64,000 bases of DNA from Thecamonas trahens ATCC 50062 (taxonomy: Eukaryota > Apusozoa > Apusomonadida > Apusomonadidae): assembly GCF_000142905.1 (NCBI RefSeq), contig NW_013657635.1:57241-121240 (forward strand). The letters run 5' to 3'. Position 1 is the first letter of the stretch, and each line of letters opens with the position of its first letter. A model generated the notes under the pieces. It saw nothing but the letters and a program-made list of their open reading frames with translations. It did not search any database and had not been told where the DNA came from. Positions 1 through 11,004 of the stretch are shown one piece after another. A program made the translations under genes and the position numbers.

Positions 1-331
1 GGAGCAAGAGTTGGGCTGATCGGTGGGGGTGGATCGGCGGAGGAGGATCTGTGGTGTGGTTGGAGTTGGGCGCGGTCGGGTGGTTGGTCGGGCTGTCGAT
101 TGGCGAGCGGACGGTTGTTGGCGGCAGGCGAGCGATGGGCGGCAAACGATGGCAAGCGGTTGATGTGAGTGGCGAGGAGCAAGAGTTGGGCTGATCGGTG
201 GGGGTGGATCGGCGGAGGAGGATCTGTGGTGTGGTTGGAGTTGGGCGCGGTCGGGTGGTTGGTCGGGCTGTCGATTGGCGAGCGGACGGTTGTTGGCGGC
301 AGGCGAGGCGGGAGGTGGGCTGATCGGTGGG
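1..331. repeat. 175-bp tandem repeat (two copies, running off the left edge)
   Basis: Bases 1-132 recur identically at 176-307 (period 175); a short third match (about 316-331) follows. The repeat may continue beyond the window edge. It lies downstream of the VPS4 stop codon and has no convincing coding sense in any frame. It looks like recent satellite-type duplication. Confidence 0.85.
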
Positions 332-388
332 AGCTAGTTAGACAGTGGGCGGGTGGGTAGAGTGTACTTGGGGATCGCCAACAACTGG

Positions 389-2135
389 CTACATGGCCGA
401 TGCCGCACGGCGGGAGGACGATGATGATGAGGCCTTACGGATCTTCTTCACCTTGCGCTTCTTCGTCCGCTTGCCCTTGCTGCTGCTCTTCGGCGACAAG
501 TTTGAGGCGCCGGCATCGCCATCGGCTTCGATGTCGTCGTCCGAGACAGAGTGTTCCATCGACGGCCGCCGCTGCCGCGGCGCGTACTTGGCCGTCCACG
601 CGTGAAGCTTGTCCAGCTCGACATCGCCGACCGAGGGGCGGATGTGTGAGAGGCCCTGCTCAAAGGCGTCGAGGGTGATGGCTGGAACAACAAGCTCAGT
701 CGGATCTTCCATCTCGAACAACGACATGGGGACGGCTCCGGTCTCGCTCGGGTCGCACGCGACGAGGCCGGTCGAGCCATCGTCCTTGGCTACCCGCTTA
801 AAGTGGGTGGCGCGTACGGCGCGGCGGACCGGGACCATGAGCGTGTCGCGGACAAGATTGGCAATGTCCGACCCAGAAAAGCCCGCTGTCGCCATCACGA
901 CATCGCGCCACTGCTCCTCGGTCAGGGCCTCGGCCTCGTCGCCCATATGAATGCGGAGCATAGCCCGTCGGACTTCCTCGTCCGGCAGCGGGATGTAGAT
1001 GCGCTTGTCAAACCGCCGCAGAACAGCCGGATCGAGATCCATTGGCCGGTTGGTGGCCGCGAGGACAAGGACGCCCTCCGAGTCGCGAAGCTCCTGCATG
1101 CGGACAAGAACTCGTTCTTGACCCGCCGCGTCGCCGGCCGCTCGTCGTCCTTGCGCTTGCCGGCAAGCGAGTCAACCTCGTCGATAAACACAATGGCCGG
1201 CTTGGACTCGAGCGCCATCTTAAACAGCTCGCGGATGAGCTTCTCCGACTCGCCCTGCCACTTGGAGATGATGTCGGCCGACGAGACCGACATGAACGTG
1301 GCATCAACCTCGGACGCCACAGCCTTGGCCAGGAACGATTTGCCTGTCCCAGGCGCGCCGTACAGCAGGATCCCCTTCCATGGCCGCCGCTTGGTATCGC
1401 CTGAGAACAGCTGCGGGAACTTTGCCGGCATGATAACCGCCTCCTCGATCGCCTGCTTGGCATCGGCAAGGCCGGCCACGTCGGACATCCGCACGTTGGG
1501 CTTCTCCACCATCACGATATCGCGCAGCTGCTGCCGCAGCCGCGACACGTACTCGTTGGCCGCCGACGCGCCAGCCACTGCCTCGCTTTGCTTCTTTGCC
1601 GACCGCGCCGCACCCGCAGCTGCCAAACTCTTTTTCAGCTCCTCTGCTCGGCCCATGAACTCCGTCACCTTGCCGCGGACAGTAGCCTTGATGCTGGCGT
1701 TCTTTTCATCTGTCGATCCGACCGCCGCGTCCGGTCGCACCACCACAGCCCGCCCCCCAACAATTCCCGCCCCCATCTCATCCCATCCAGCGCCAGCCCC
1801 ATCCCGCCCACACCAAGATCACCACACCCCACACCTCGACGTTAGTCCCTTACATCCACATCACACGACTCTGCTCTCCGCACGCCAACCAAACTGCAGC
1901 AATAATTCAATCATGCCCTACTTGCCCGACCATCAGTCGACGAGCCTGACAACGGGCCGAGCCAACTCCCGCCACTCACCACACAGCATCGACGACATAC
2001 GCTTCAATCCTGTGAGCAAGGCAGTCAGTCCATGTACATAGGCATCCAGAGCACCTTTGCTATCCCCAGAACCATCCAACTCGACCCTCTTTGCAGGTGC
2101 TTGGCTCCGCGCTCGTAAAAGTCCGAGACAGGCAT
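389..2135 (-). CDS. VPS4: VPS4-type AAA ATPase (ESCRT-III disassembly), two single-base frame breaks
   Basis: VPS4 hydrolyses ATP to pull apart ESCRT-III filaments in endosomal sorting and abscission. Seen: an N-terminal MIT helical hairpin (starts [15 protein letters not shown], continues [19 protein letters not shown]), linker, Walker A GAPGTGKS, Walker B VFIDEVDS, sensor [11 protein letters not shown], arginine pair LRRF, and the C-terminal VPS4 helix ([12 protein letters not shown]), then an unusual basic/Ser-rich tail. One intron is inferred: donor GTGAGT after 1980, acceptor CAG before 1709; joining gives a perfect MIT continuation ([10 protein letters not shown]). The frame is lost twice by one base: near 2090-2092 (AAA where AAAA restores frame) and near 1103-1106 (EFL/VRMQ). 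Family identity is certain; whether the breaks are real is not known. Tail residues after YAPR are lineage-specific. Confidence 0.9.
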
Positions 2136-2427
2136 GCGTCGAGCGAGCGACAAGTGGTACCGCGACTGCTGTGAGGCGACTGATGCGAGGCACGAACACG
2201 CGCGGCTCTCGATTTGGGTGTACGCAAGCTTACGATGAGTGCTCATGTACATGCGGATCACCTTGCCAATCGGCACGATGTTCGCCACTCAAGATCAGCG
2301 CAGTAGAGGCGAAGAAATCTCGCTCTCGCAGGTAGCCGAGAGTAATAGCTCGCTCGCGCTCTCCGATCACAGGCTCAGCCTTTAGCCTCAGCGTCGGCCA
2401 CGGCCTCCGCCCAAAGAAACACATACT
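2136..2427. other. Intergenic spacer between VPS4 and the MYND gene
   Basis: This 292-bp stretch separates two genes on the minus strand. It should contain the promoter and 5' leader of VPS4 and the 3' end of the MYND gene. I see no further gene, RNA or repeat in it. Confidence 0.5.
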
Positions 2428-3676
2428 TTACCATTCTTCCACACTCGCGAGCTCGGTGACGCAAAGCGTGAGCATCGAGTTGTGGACAAAGCCGTAAAGG
2501 TACGCCGTTTCGCCATCACCGACCGATGAGACCAGCGAGAGCGCTGCATCGAGCCTCCTGGTATCGGTACAGTCTTGCGGGCGGACTGCAATGTGCAGAA
2601 AGCCCGAGGCGTCGACTACTATTATAAACGCCCCGTCGGCTGCCGCCGATGCGCCCTCAGCCGATACCTGACCGCCATCTTCACGTTGGTGATGCCCAAA
2701 GGCAGCGGCAAGGACGGGTCGAGCTTGATATTCAGCATATTTGACCCCGCGAGGAATGGCGCGCAGACCTTCTTGTGCGTCTCGGCATCGCTCTTCTGGC
2801 ACTTGCGCGTGCAGTAGACTATGTCCTTGCACCGTGCACACCGCAAGTTCGATGGCTTCTTTCCACACACCGAGCACGACGCCAGAGGCTCATCGCCCGT
2901 CGGCCGCCCCAAGTCAACTGCACACACCGTGTCTGTCACGCTGCTGCCGCTGTCGATGCTGTCGGCTGCAGTTGTTGTCTTGACTTCGCTACTTGTCGAG
3001 GCCTCGGTCGCTGCCTCTGAAGGTAGGGCTGACCTCGCTGCGCTCACCTCGCCCGGCGCCACAAACGACGGTGCCCACTCGCCGCTTACACCATCCATCA
3101 TCTCTGCTCTCGTCTCCTCACTCACCAGCGCACCATTGGCTTGCAGCAGCCGCACCAACCCGAGGATGTTCTCTGCCGACGCGACCGTCGTCGACGGCCG
3201 CGAGAAAGACCGCAACACTGCGTCTTGGATCGCCTCGGCCTTGGCACCGTGCTCATCCTCACTTGCTATGCTCAAGTACCGGACTAGAATCAGCGGAGCG
3301 TTGCCTTCCAGTCCGGGCCAAATCCGAACCGACACCAGCTCTACCGCCAAGCCGATCGAGTTGTCGGGCGTGTGGAAGAGGTGGAGGTAGAACGGGGCAG
3401 GTCTCATGGCCGATACCTTGGATGCCGCGTGCGGAAATCGCATCCGCCACGCTTCCATTCGCTCAAATCCTCCAGCTAACAAGATGTCAAGATACTTGAA
3501 CTCAAACTTGAGCGTCTCCTTGCCCACCTCTGATGGCTTGCTGATCAATGTCCGCTCCGCGAGGGTAAACTCGTCCAAAAGGCTTGCGTCACTCTGCTCG
3601 CATCGACCTTCTTTCCGCTCGACGACCACCGCTCGAGCTCAATTCCGTCGACAACAGCTCTGTTGACCACAGCCAT
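2428..3676 (-). CDS. MYND zinc-finger protein, two single-base frame breaks
   Basis: The middle of the protein carries a MYND zinc finger: CSVCGKKPSNLRCARC followed by YCTRKCQKSDAETHKKVC, the Cys/His pattern used for binding proline-rich partners. The N-terminal part (FKYLDILLAGGFERMEAWR..., HLFHTPDNSIGLAV) is not recognised. The likely start is MAVVNRAVVDGIEL at 3676. To keep frame one base must be missing near 3590 (VTQA/LLDEF) and another near 2665 (AVRYR/AEGASAA); after the second the protein continues to a hydrophobic C-terminus ending SVEEW. No SET domain is visible, so a SMYD methyltransferase is unlikely. Partner and role unknown. Confidence 0.75.
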
Positions 3677-3744
3677 TCTCACGACTTGCCACCTCCACAA
3701 GTGACCACACTCTAGCCTTCGGTCCTGGCGAGGTGGTGCGAGAG

Positions 3745-4003
3745 AGAGAGCGAGAGAGAGAGAGTGGTGCTCGACCAAGTGAGTGGCATGTCGCTGCCAT
3801 TGATAAAGTGAATGTGATCCTGTATTGATTGTGCCGAACGCCGGTTGGTGGCCCGAGGCGGTCACGAACGAGTCGCGCCTCGAGCCAACCGACGGCTGAC
3901 ACGAGTGGCAGTGAGAGCACGACGGGGGAAGCAGAGCACAAGACGCCTGGAGCACACCTCGCTCACAACAGCTAATCGCGCGTGTGTGTGTGTGCGTGTG
4001 TGT
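3745..4003. promoter_or_regulatory. Divergent intergenic region with GA and TG microsatellites
   Basis: This region lies between the MYND gene (minus) and the WD40 gene (plus), so it should hold both promoters. It contains a short (GA)n run near 3741-3764 and a (GT)n run near 3981-4003 ending 12 bases before the WD40 start codon. No TATA box is obvious. Confidence 0.4.
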
Positions 4004-4014
4004 AGAGCAAGGTT

Positions 4015-6420
4015 ATGACCTCCCCGTCACTCTACTTTGACTTGCATGACCCTCGGCCACCATTCGCTACCGACTTTGAACCTGTGCCTCGACGACGACA
4101 TGAACACGCTCATGAAGTAGGTGATGCAGCCCATACCCTACCTCATGCACCTCCGCCTACCATTCAAAGTACTCTGAGTGGTGAAAATACTCGTATGGCT
4201 GATCATCTCATTCGTATGGCACCCATTCTTCGGTCGGATGCCTTCTCCCACAAACGTCTGACAAACGAAGAAGCCGCTCGATGGCATCGTCCTGGGCAAG
4301 CTACTCCTCCAGCTCCAGGCCTTGTCCTCGATCCGCTCGTCTCACACTCGCCGGCCTCGTCTCTGTCAACCGCCTCGCATTCTACAGCTTCTGCTGCGTA
4401 CTCGGTCGGGACAAAGGCTGTGACTCTGCCGCATGAACGCGAGCGCGCAGCGGCCCAGATCGGCTCGCCTTCGGTTCTCAACGACAAGGTCAAGCCACAC
4501 ATGCGCGATACGGCATCTTTTGTCCGCAAGCGTAACGCAAGCTCGCCGTATCGTAAGCGTGCGCCCAAAGCTGTGCATCGCGTCCTCCATCCCCAGGACG
4601 TCCGTGTCCATGCAGACGCCGCTCGCGCCCGCACGGCAGACTCGCCCATGTCCGCCTACTCGGAGTCCGATCGCGCCGCCATCGTGGCCATTCAAGCTGC
4701 TCGTCAGGCAAAGGCATATGCGCTCCAAGTCGGCGTCATCTTTCGCGACGTAGAGACCGCCGCAGTCGCCGGCTCGGCCCTTGCCACCAACTTTCAGTCC
4801 GAGCTCAACTTTAAGGACGAGAAGGCCAAGGCCAAGGCCCACCGCGCCCGGTCCACCTCGCTGCGCTCTCTGGCGGGTCCGCTGGAGACAGCCTCTGTGG
4901 CCGATACTACTGCAGCTACTGGAGATGCCGCAGGTGCCGGCACGTCGCGAGTGGACGATGCCGCCCAGCCTCCGTCGGCCAAGCCGTCGCGTCCGTCGAC
5001 CGACCGCCAGGTGCACCACGACGGGCCAGCGGTCGAGGCTAGCGAGCCCGGTTCGCCGGCCGTGCCCGAAGCTGACTATGCCTGTGAATCGGAGCTCTCG
5101 GCAGGCTCGGCGAGCTCGATCGCGCTGCGTGAGACTGTGGAGGAGCTCGGTGGCGATTCAGCGAGCTCCGATGTCGCGCCGCCAAGGCCGACAGTCACAC
5201 CGCCGCCGCAGGTGCCCGCAGAGCCGCAAGCAGACACCGTCAGTACCAGCTCTGTGCCGCGGTTTGGCCGCCGCCGCCGCCACCGCCGCAGGCAGCGGTC
5301 GGCTGAACCAGCGCCGGCCGAGCCGGCGGTCTCTCCTCACGCAGCCGCGCCGCCGGCTCCCGCGGCAATCGAGCCCAGTCCGCCGCCCATTCTACGAGCA
5401 CAGACCAAGGCCGACTACGCGCTCCGGCTGCTGCACCAAGCCTCGCAGTCCCATGATGGCGTCCACGTTCTCCTCTCCCTGGCGGTGGTGGCGGACAAGG
5501 TGTTCTTTGGCTTTGCACACGACGCGCGGGTTCGAACGCTGGCGCTCGCGCCGGGCCAGTGGGCGCCGATGCAGGAGAGGCCGGTTAAGGTTCGCAAGCT
5601 TGCCTCTCACGAGCGGACGGGAAACAACGCGGTGCCGACGATTGCGGCACTGGGCCAGCCGGAGCCGCTGGTGGTCACGGGCGCCTTTGACGGCTCGGTC
5701 CTCGCCTTTGGCCTCCGCTCGCGAACCAAGCGTCGGCTTGATGGCGCGACCGATGCCGTGCTGACGGTTGCGGTGGGCGCTGAGCTCATCGCCTCGGGTT
5801 CGGCCGACATGGGCGTCAACGTTTACACTGCGTCGTCAGGCGCGCCGCTCTGTCGGCTCAAGTCGCACACCTCGTACGTGCGGTCAGTAGCCATCGTCCA
5901 CTCGCGGGTGATCTCGGTCTCGGACGAGTCGGGCGCTCAGCTGTGGGACGTGAGCACGCCGACGGCACCGTGGCTGGTGGCAGTCCTCCATGAGGACGGC
6001 TTTCCGCGCGCAGTCCAGGCCGTGGCGCTCGAGTCAGCCGAAATGGTCGCCCTTGTCTACGCCAACGGCTCGGTCCGGATCTGGACGGTCGACACGCAGC
6101 TGGTAGTCCTCACGCTCCACCACACCGCACCGGTGGCCGACATGGCGTGGGACGCGGTCACCGCGGCTGTCCTCACCACCGACGGCTCGCTGGTGCTGTG
6201 GGACGTTGCCGACGCCGTCGCCTCGCGGGCCTCCGAGTCGCCGTGGGCCACCAACAAGTACTCGGGCGTGCTCGGGACGCTCACACTCCCGACTGGAACC
6301 GGCAAGCCGCAGGCTGTTGCTCTCGACGAGACCAGGTTTGTTGTCGCCACCGCCGAAGGCGCGCTGCTCATTGCGCCACGCCTCCGGGTCCCGCCATCAA
6401 GCCCGCCGCGCCCCGTCTAG
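4015..6420 (+). CDS. WD40-repeat protein with long disordered N-terminus
   Basis: 801 residues, uninterrupted. Residues 1-460 are low-complexity, rich in Ser/Pro/Ala with RRRHRRR basic patches; residues about 470-790 form a beta-propeller of WD40-like blades (for example LIASGSADMGVNVYTASSG, RSVAIVHSRVISVSDESGAQLWDV, YANGSVRIWTVDTQLVV, TTDGSLVLWDV). Such proteins are scaffolds; no catalytic residues are expected and no orthologue is recognised. The start at 4015 is the first ATG after the GT microsatellite. Its TAG stop overlaps the stop codon of the convergent DCC1 gene (shared CTAG, 6417-6420). Confidence 0.85.
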   Translation: MTSPSLYFDLHDPRPPFATDFEPVPRRRHEHAHEVGDAAHTLPHAPPPTIQSTLSGENTRMADHLIRMAPILRSDAFSHKRLTNEEAARWHRPGQATPPAPGLVLDPLVSHSPASSLSTASHSTASAAYSVGTKAVTLPHERERAAAQIGSPSVLNDKVKPHMRDTASFVRKRNASSPYRKRAPKAVHRVLHPQDVRVHADAARARTADSPMSAYSESDRAAIVAIQAARQAKAYALQVGVIFRDVETAAVAGSALATNFQSELNFKDEKAKAKAHRARSTSLRSLAGPLETASVADTTAATGDAAGAGTSRVDDAAQPPSAKPSRPSTDRQVHHDGPAVEASEPGSPAVPEADYACESELSAGSASSIALRETVEELGGDSASSDVAPPRPTVTPPPQVPAEPQADTVSTSSVPRFGRRRRHRRRQRSAEPAPAEPAVSPHAAAPPAPAAIEPSPPPILRAQTKADYALRLLHQASQSHDGVHVLLSLAVVADKVFFGFAHDARVRTLALAPGQWAPMQERPVKVRKLASHERTGNNAVPTIAALGQPEPLVVTGAFDGSVLAFGLRSRTKRRLDGATDAVLTVAVGAELIASGSADMGVNVYTASSGAPLCRLKSHTSYVRSVAIVHSRVISVSDESGAQLWDVSTPTAPWLVAVLHEDGFPRAVQAVALESAEMVALVYANGSVRIWTVDTQLVVLTLHHTAPVADMAWDAVTAAVLTTDGSLVLWDVADAVASRASESPWATNKYSGVLGTLTLPTGTGKPQAVALDETRFVVATAEGALLIAPRLRVPPSSPPRPV

Positions 6421-7890
6421 TATCGCGAGGAGTAGACCCGGGTGGTGGTGCCCGGCGCGAGCGACGACCGCGAGAACTTGAGCAGAATCGACTCGAGCTT
6501 GGTCCCCTCGGGCGTGATCGGCTGGAGGTACGGCTCGAGCTGGGCACGAGTCCAGTGCTGCTGGGCGGTAAAGAGAGCATCGAACCGCGGCAGCGCCGCC
6601 TCGGGCAGGGTGTGCTCTTCAAACAGCCGGATCCGCGAGTTGCCTGCCGGCTTCAGCGCGTTTGTCATCGACACCGCCTCGCCGGGGCGGTCACCACCGC
6701 CGTGCCGTACAGCGTGGCGAGGTCGACCGCAGCATGAAAGTCGACCGGCACCGTGCTACGCCATGCCGCGAGAAACTCGGAGAGGACCCAGTCCGAGGTC
6801 GCCAGCCGCAGCAGCTCCACGCCCTTGAATCGCGCCACCTTGCCCGCCGACAACACTAGCGACCCGTCATCGCGCTCATCGGTAAAGAGAAGACAAACGT
6901 GCTCGAGCGCAACCGGGTTGTACTCGGGTGCCGCAGCAAGGACGGTTCGGATGTCCAGCGGGTCGATGGTGAGCTCGGTGCCCAGCTCGTCGGCCACCGT
7001 GATAACCAGGTCGAGGAGGGTGGCGGTGTACTCGGGCGCAAGCGTTCGCCACTTGCCGTCCATCTCAACAGCGCCAAGCTCCGCGAGAGCCACAAACAGC
7101 TCGGCCTCGGAAGCTTGCACAGCATCGAGGAGCTGTTCGGTGGAGAAGAGAGCGTCGACGTCGCCGATGCCGCCGCTGCCGGCGGTCGCCTCTTCCAGCT
7201 CGGCGCCTGCGTACGCCGCAGCCTTGAGCAGCTCCCTCAGTCGGCGGGTCTTGGGCGTTGTTCTTGTCAGTTCGTAGTACTCGAACAGCGTGTTGGTGAT
7301 GTACCGCGCCAATCGCGCATCGCCATCGTTGCCGACGTCTTCGCCAACCGCCTCCACCTCGCCTTCGGGGAGGAGCTCGCTCCCGGCCTCGGGCACGATC
7401 AGCATCGAGTTGGTCGTCTCGGCAATGCGGACAGAGTACGACTCGCTCTCAGTCGTCAGAACGACATGATCAGACTCGTTGCCCACAAAGGTGAGCCTTT
7501 GATCATTCCAATGGTGTGTGTTGCGTAAGGATTCTACCGGGTGAGTGGCGGAAAAGGGCGTGAACATGGGGAGGCTTCGGGGAGAGGGGCTCCCAGACGA
7601 GCAGCGTGACGGAAAGAGAGAACAAAACAAGAGACAGATGTGGACATAGTAGTATATGAGGTGCAGGTGTGGGTGGCGAGGTAAAAATATGTAATGGCTG
7701 TGGGTGGGGAGAGGAAACAGGCGAGAGCGGGCAGCAAAAGGTCGTCAAAGGAAAACACGACATTGGCGACGTACTTGGTCTCCTCCCTCAGCACAGCCTC
7801 TAGCAACTCTTCTGGAAGCTGCATGAGATGGATACCCTCCATACTTGCCCTCCCATACAACGAAGAGTACGTCAGGTCCACACACGACAT
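6417..7890 (-). CDS. DSCC1: Sister chromatid cohesion protein DCC1
   Basis: DCC1 is a subunit of the alternative clamp loader Ctf18-RFC that acts with PCNA in cohesion establishment. Matches to the family: N-terminal LMQLPEELLEAVLREETK, VVLTTESESYSVRIAETTNSMLIVPE, STEQLLDAVQASEAEL (winged-helix part), and the conserved C-terminus RFDALFTAQQHWTRAQLEPYL. One intron is inferred, 7497-7774 (donor GTACGT, acceptor AAAG), joining EETK to LTFVG. One base is missing near 6690: the frame TAVV must shift to DRPGEAVSMTN, restored by one extra G. About 350 residues, close to the usual 390. Ends in the CTAG shared with the WD40 gene. Confidence 0.9.
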
Positions 7891-8235
7891 GTCGAGCTTC
7901 TAAGTAGAGTGGTGTGCCGCTGTTGCTACCGAGAGCCGCTGCCGCTGCCGAGAGCCCCACGCCGTGCGCCGTGGCCTCGGCTGGCTACAGAGCTGCCAAT
8001 CACTTGCGCTCGTCGACCGACACTTGGGCCGGACAAGACGAAGGCGAACTGCAGCGTCTCCTTACTTTAGCGAGCCACCTACTTTAGCGAGCCACCGAGG
8101 AGAGTGGAGGAGGAGGATGGTGTGTATAAGCCGCGGACAAGTTTGCGTCATCATGGTCGTCGGCAACCGTCTCTGAGGCCGAGGCGGTCGCGGAGAAGAT
8201 CGGGGCGGGGAGCTGGCCTCGACTGGGCTGAGGAG
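7891..8235. other. Intergenic region
   Basis: Divergent spacer between DCC1 (minus) and the repeat protein (plus). It contains the direct duplication ctactttagcgagccac at about 8062-8094 (two 17-base copies). An open frame upstream of 8236 is in phase with the next gene, so the real start could lie at 8104. Nothing else seen. Confidence 0.45.
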
Positions 8236-9752
8236 ATGAGGCCCAGAGGAGGCGTGGTGGTGGGCATGGCTGATGGCATCTTTGAACGCATGCAGCAGAT
8301 TCTGCGGAAGAGAGCGGCGGCTGGTGATGGCCCTACTGTCGTGGCAGGGGCTGGGGCTGGGGCAGCTGGGGCTGGACTCGGGACTGATCGTCAGGCTGTC
8401 GTGGCAGGAGCTGAGGCTGGGGCTGAGGCTGGAGCTGGGGCAGCTGGGGCTGGACTCGGGACTGATCGTCAGGCTGTCGTGGCAGGAGCTGAGGCAGGGG
8501 CTGAGGCTGGGGCTGGGACAGCTGGGGCTGGACCCGGGACTGATCGTCAGGCTGTCGTGGCAGGAGCTGAGGCAGGGGCTGAGGCTGGGGCTGGGACAGC
8601 TGGGGCTGGACCCGGGACTGATCGTCAGGCTGTCGTGGCAGAGGCTGGGGCTGAGGCTGGGGCTGGGACAGCTGGGGCTGGACCCGGGACTGATCGTCAG
8701 GCTGTCGTGGCAGGAGCTGAGGCTGGGGCTGAGGCTGGGGCTGGACCCGGGACTGATCGTCAGGCTGTCGTGGCAGGGCTGAGGCCGATCCTAGTGAGGC
8801 TGTGTCTGCGGCTACGGCTGGGGCTAACCCTGGTCACCCCGCCCAAACAGAGACTGGCACGACTGGGGCTGCCAAGCGCCGCCGCACGGCAGACAACGAT
8901 GACAAGTCAGCTCCACGGCGCAAGAAGCCTGTGCCGCTGCGTTCCAAGATCTCCACATCGAACGGCAAGCGGGTGATCACTTTAGGCGAGGGCGGGCTGT
9001 GGGGTGCTCTTGCCCGCGAAGACCGTGCCGACGAACGAGCCGCCAAGCAGGCGCTTGCTTCGGTCTTCCCGGACCTCTCACCGTTTGAGCTCGCCGAGAT
9101 TGCTCGCTTTGCCACCAACATGTCTACATCCTCCGCTCCGCCGCCGACCGACGACGCCATCGACGCCCGGCTCCGCGCCCTCCGCCGCGCCGAGCCGGCC
9201 GTTCGCAAGCGCGAGAACCACAAGTGGCGGACTGTCCGTGGCCGCTTCCAGTCGCGCATTCCCAGGACGGCCCGGAATCCGGACGGCTTTCTCCCACCAA
9301 GCGCGTGGAAGGCCTTTATCGGCATCGCCGCCCAGTACGAGGCTCAGTTCTTCGACTTTTTCACCTCCAAGTTTACCTGCCGTGGCTCGTTCTTTGCCCC
9401 CGGCGCGCCGTGCCCGGCCAACGCCGCAGTCGACTTTCTCTACGCCACGCCGGCCCAGCGCGCGTCGTTCACGCTCGACCATACCGTCGAAGTCCACCTG
9501 ATCCTCAAGCACTGGCGCCATCGCGTCGAGGCCGAGGCTTGGCTCGATCTTCCGCCGCGCCACCGCGACTGGGACATGCGCTTCTATGCCTTTCTCCTCC
9601 TTGGCCTCCGCCCTCAGTCGTTTGCGGGCGTTACCTACGAGCCCAACCTCGTCGGCCGCTGCTCGTTTTGCGACTCGACAAAGGCCCACGGCCTGCTACT
9701 CCCGCCGTTCCCACCGCTCCCATCGCTCCATCCGCAAGATCCGTCGCTTTGA
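8236..9752 (+). CDS. Uncharacterised protein with Ala/Gly-rich coding minisatellite and basic nuclear-type region
   Basis: Starts MRPRGGVVVGMADGIFERMQQILRKR, then about six 26-residue repeats (GAEAGAEAGAG-AGAG-GTDRQAVVA), then a basic segment (AKRRRTADN, PRRKKPVPL; likely nuclear localisation signal) and a 250-residue folded part (KHWRHRVEAEAWLDLPPRHRDWDMRFYAFLLLGLRP...GRCSFCD). One base is missing at about 8774 where the last repeat truncates (AGG-GCT instead of AGGAGCT), shifting from frame of the repeats to frame of the C-terminal part. The C-terminus after CSFCDSTKAHG is uncertain: the +1 frame (SIRKIRRFDVGENGYDQ) looks more coding than the Pro-rich end of the present frame. No family recognised. 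Confidence 0.6.
8338..8775 (+). repeat. 78-bp coding minisatellite
   Basis: About six tandem units of roughly 78 bp built on gactgatcgtcaggctgtcg plus GCTGAGGCTGGGG-type submotifs. The unit length is a multiple of three, so copy number changes keep the reading frame; one unit is shorter and the last has lost one base. Confidence 0.85.
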
Positions 9753-9828
9753 TGTGGGGGAAAACGGCTACGATCAAAATGCCAGCGACAAGACCTTGGT
9801 GGTGCTAAACGTGGTGCGCTACTGTGTC

Positions 9829-11004
9829 TTACGCAGCCACGTCACCGGCCCACACGTCCGACTCAATGCCGCACTCGTTCGAGCCACGCTTGATCTTGAA
9901 CATGCCCTGCAGGTCCGACGAGGCACCCGACGGCCACGACGTGCCCCACGAGTTCTGGATGAGCCAGTACGGGACGCCGTTCTCCTCACCAAAGCCGATA
10001 GCCATCACTGCGTGCCCGCCAAGCATCGAACCAGTCTTGTGCTGGTACACGCCGCCGGTGTAGTGCATAAAGTCCTCGTACACCTTGAACGCAACCTGGA
10101 CCGGGCCGTTGTTGACAATCTCCTCCGCGATAGCGTCGTCGCGCCCAAAGAGCTCGTTGATGTGACGCGCATGAACAGCCTTGACCCGCTTGATGGGCGA
10201 GCCGTCAGCGCAGTGCGACGGGCAAGAGCCGGTCGTCCCGTTGCCCGACGTGTACGGGAGGCACTCCCACGACGTCACGCCCTGCTTCTCCACGAAGCTC
10301 CACGCCCGGTTGAGGATCCCACCCTGGCATCCGTAGTTGGTGTAGTCGCATGAGACCAGGTCCTGAGGCGAGAGCACCTCATCCTTGAGGCCCTGGATGC
10401 ACATCCGGTTCTGTCCTCGCAACAATCGTCGTATGAGAGCGTGGTGAGTGGCGCTACGCAGGGGGGGGGGGGGAGGGGGGAGTTGGAAGCGGGGCGCGGA
10501 AAAAAAGGCAAGTGCCTTGTCACGGTACTTACCGTCATGACCTCGGTGAGCGAGAACGCCCAGCACGAGCCGCACTGCGCCTGGTTGAGGACCGGGTGCA
10601 TGCACTTGGGCCACTTCTTGCGAGCGTCAAACGAGGTCGGGAGCTTGGCCTTGCGCGCCGCAGCCTTCTGCGCCATTGCAGCAGCTGCGTCGGGGCCGAT
10701 CATGGAGAGCGGCTCGGGCGTAAACTCCGAGACACCGAGGAGGCCCTTGACCTCATCGATCGTCTTGCCCTCGAAGAACGAGTTGACACCGGCCGTCCAC
10801 GTCGACGCAGGGTCGTTGTTCACTGCCGAAATAATGTCCTGCTCACCGAAACGCGCCTCTTGTCGTCTGTGAGTCTCGCTCGCTCCCCGCCCCATCTACC
10901 AACTCTTGCGCGTCTTGCTGCCAACGTACATGGTTGATCGCAGACCGCGATGCGAGCGTCGCAGTGGCAAGCAAGGCCAGCAGAACCAAAACCTTGAGCT
11001 CCAT
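9829..11004 (-). CDS. Cathepsin B-like cysteine protease (papain family C1A), secreted/lysosomal
   Basis: Preproenzyme: signal peptide MELKVLVLLALLATATLASRS, short cathepsin B-type propeptide (SAVNNDPASTWTAGVN), mature domain LPTSFDARKKWP with catalytic Cys in QAQCGSCWAFS, His in GGHAVMAIG, Asn in NSWGTSW, and the ending CGIESDVWAGD typical of cathepsin B. Three exons: introns 10857-10929 (donor GTACGT) and 10411-10532 (donor GTAAGT, acceptor GACAG, joining TEVMT to NRMCIQG). The occluding-loop region between WSFVEKQGVTSWECLPY and the ADG segment is short and lacks the His-His pair, so exopeptidase activity is doubtful. Start chosen to give the signal peptide. Confidence 0.93.
10457..10490 (+). 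repeat. G homopolymer tract inside cathepsin intron
   Basis: A run of G on the plus strand (C on the transcribed sense) lies in the second intron of the cathepsin gene, forming part of the polypyrimidine-rich intron body. Confidence 0.7.
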
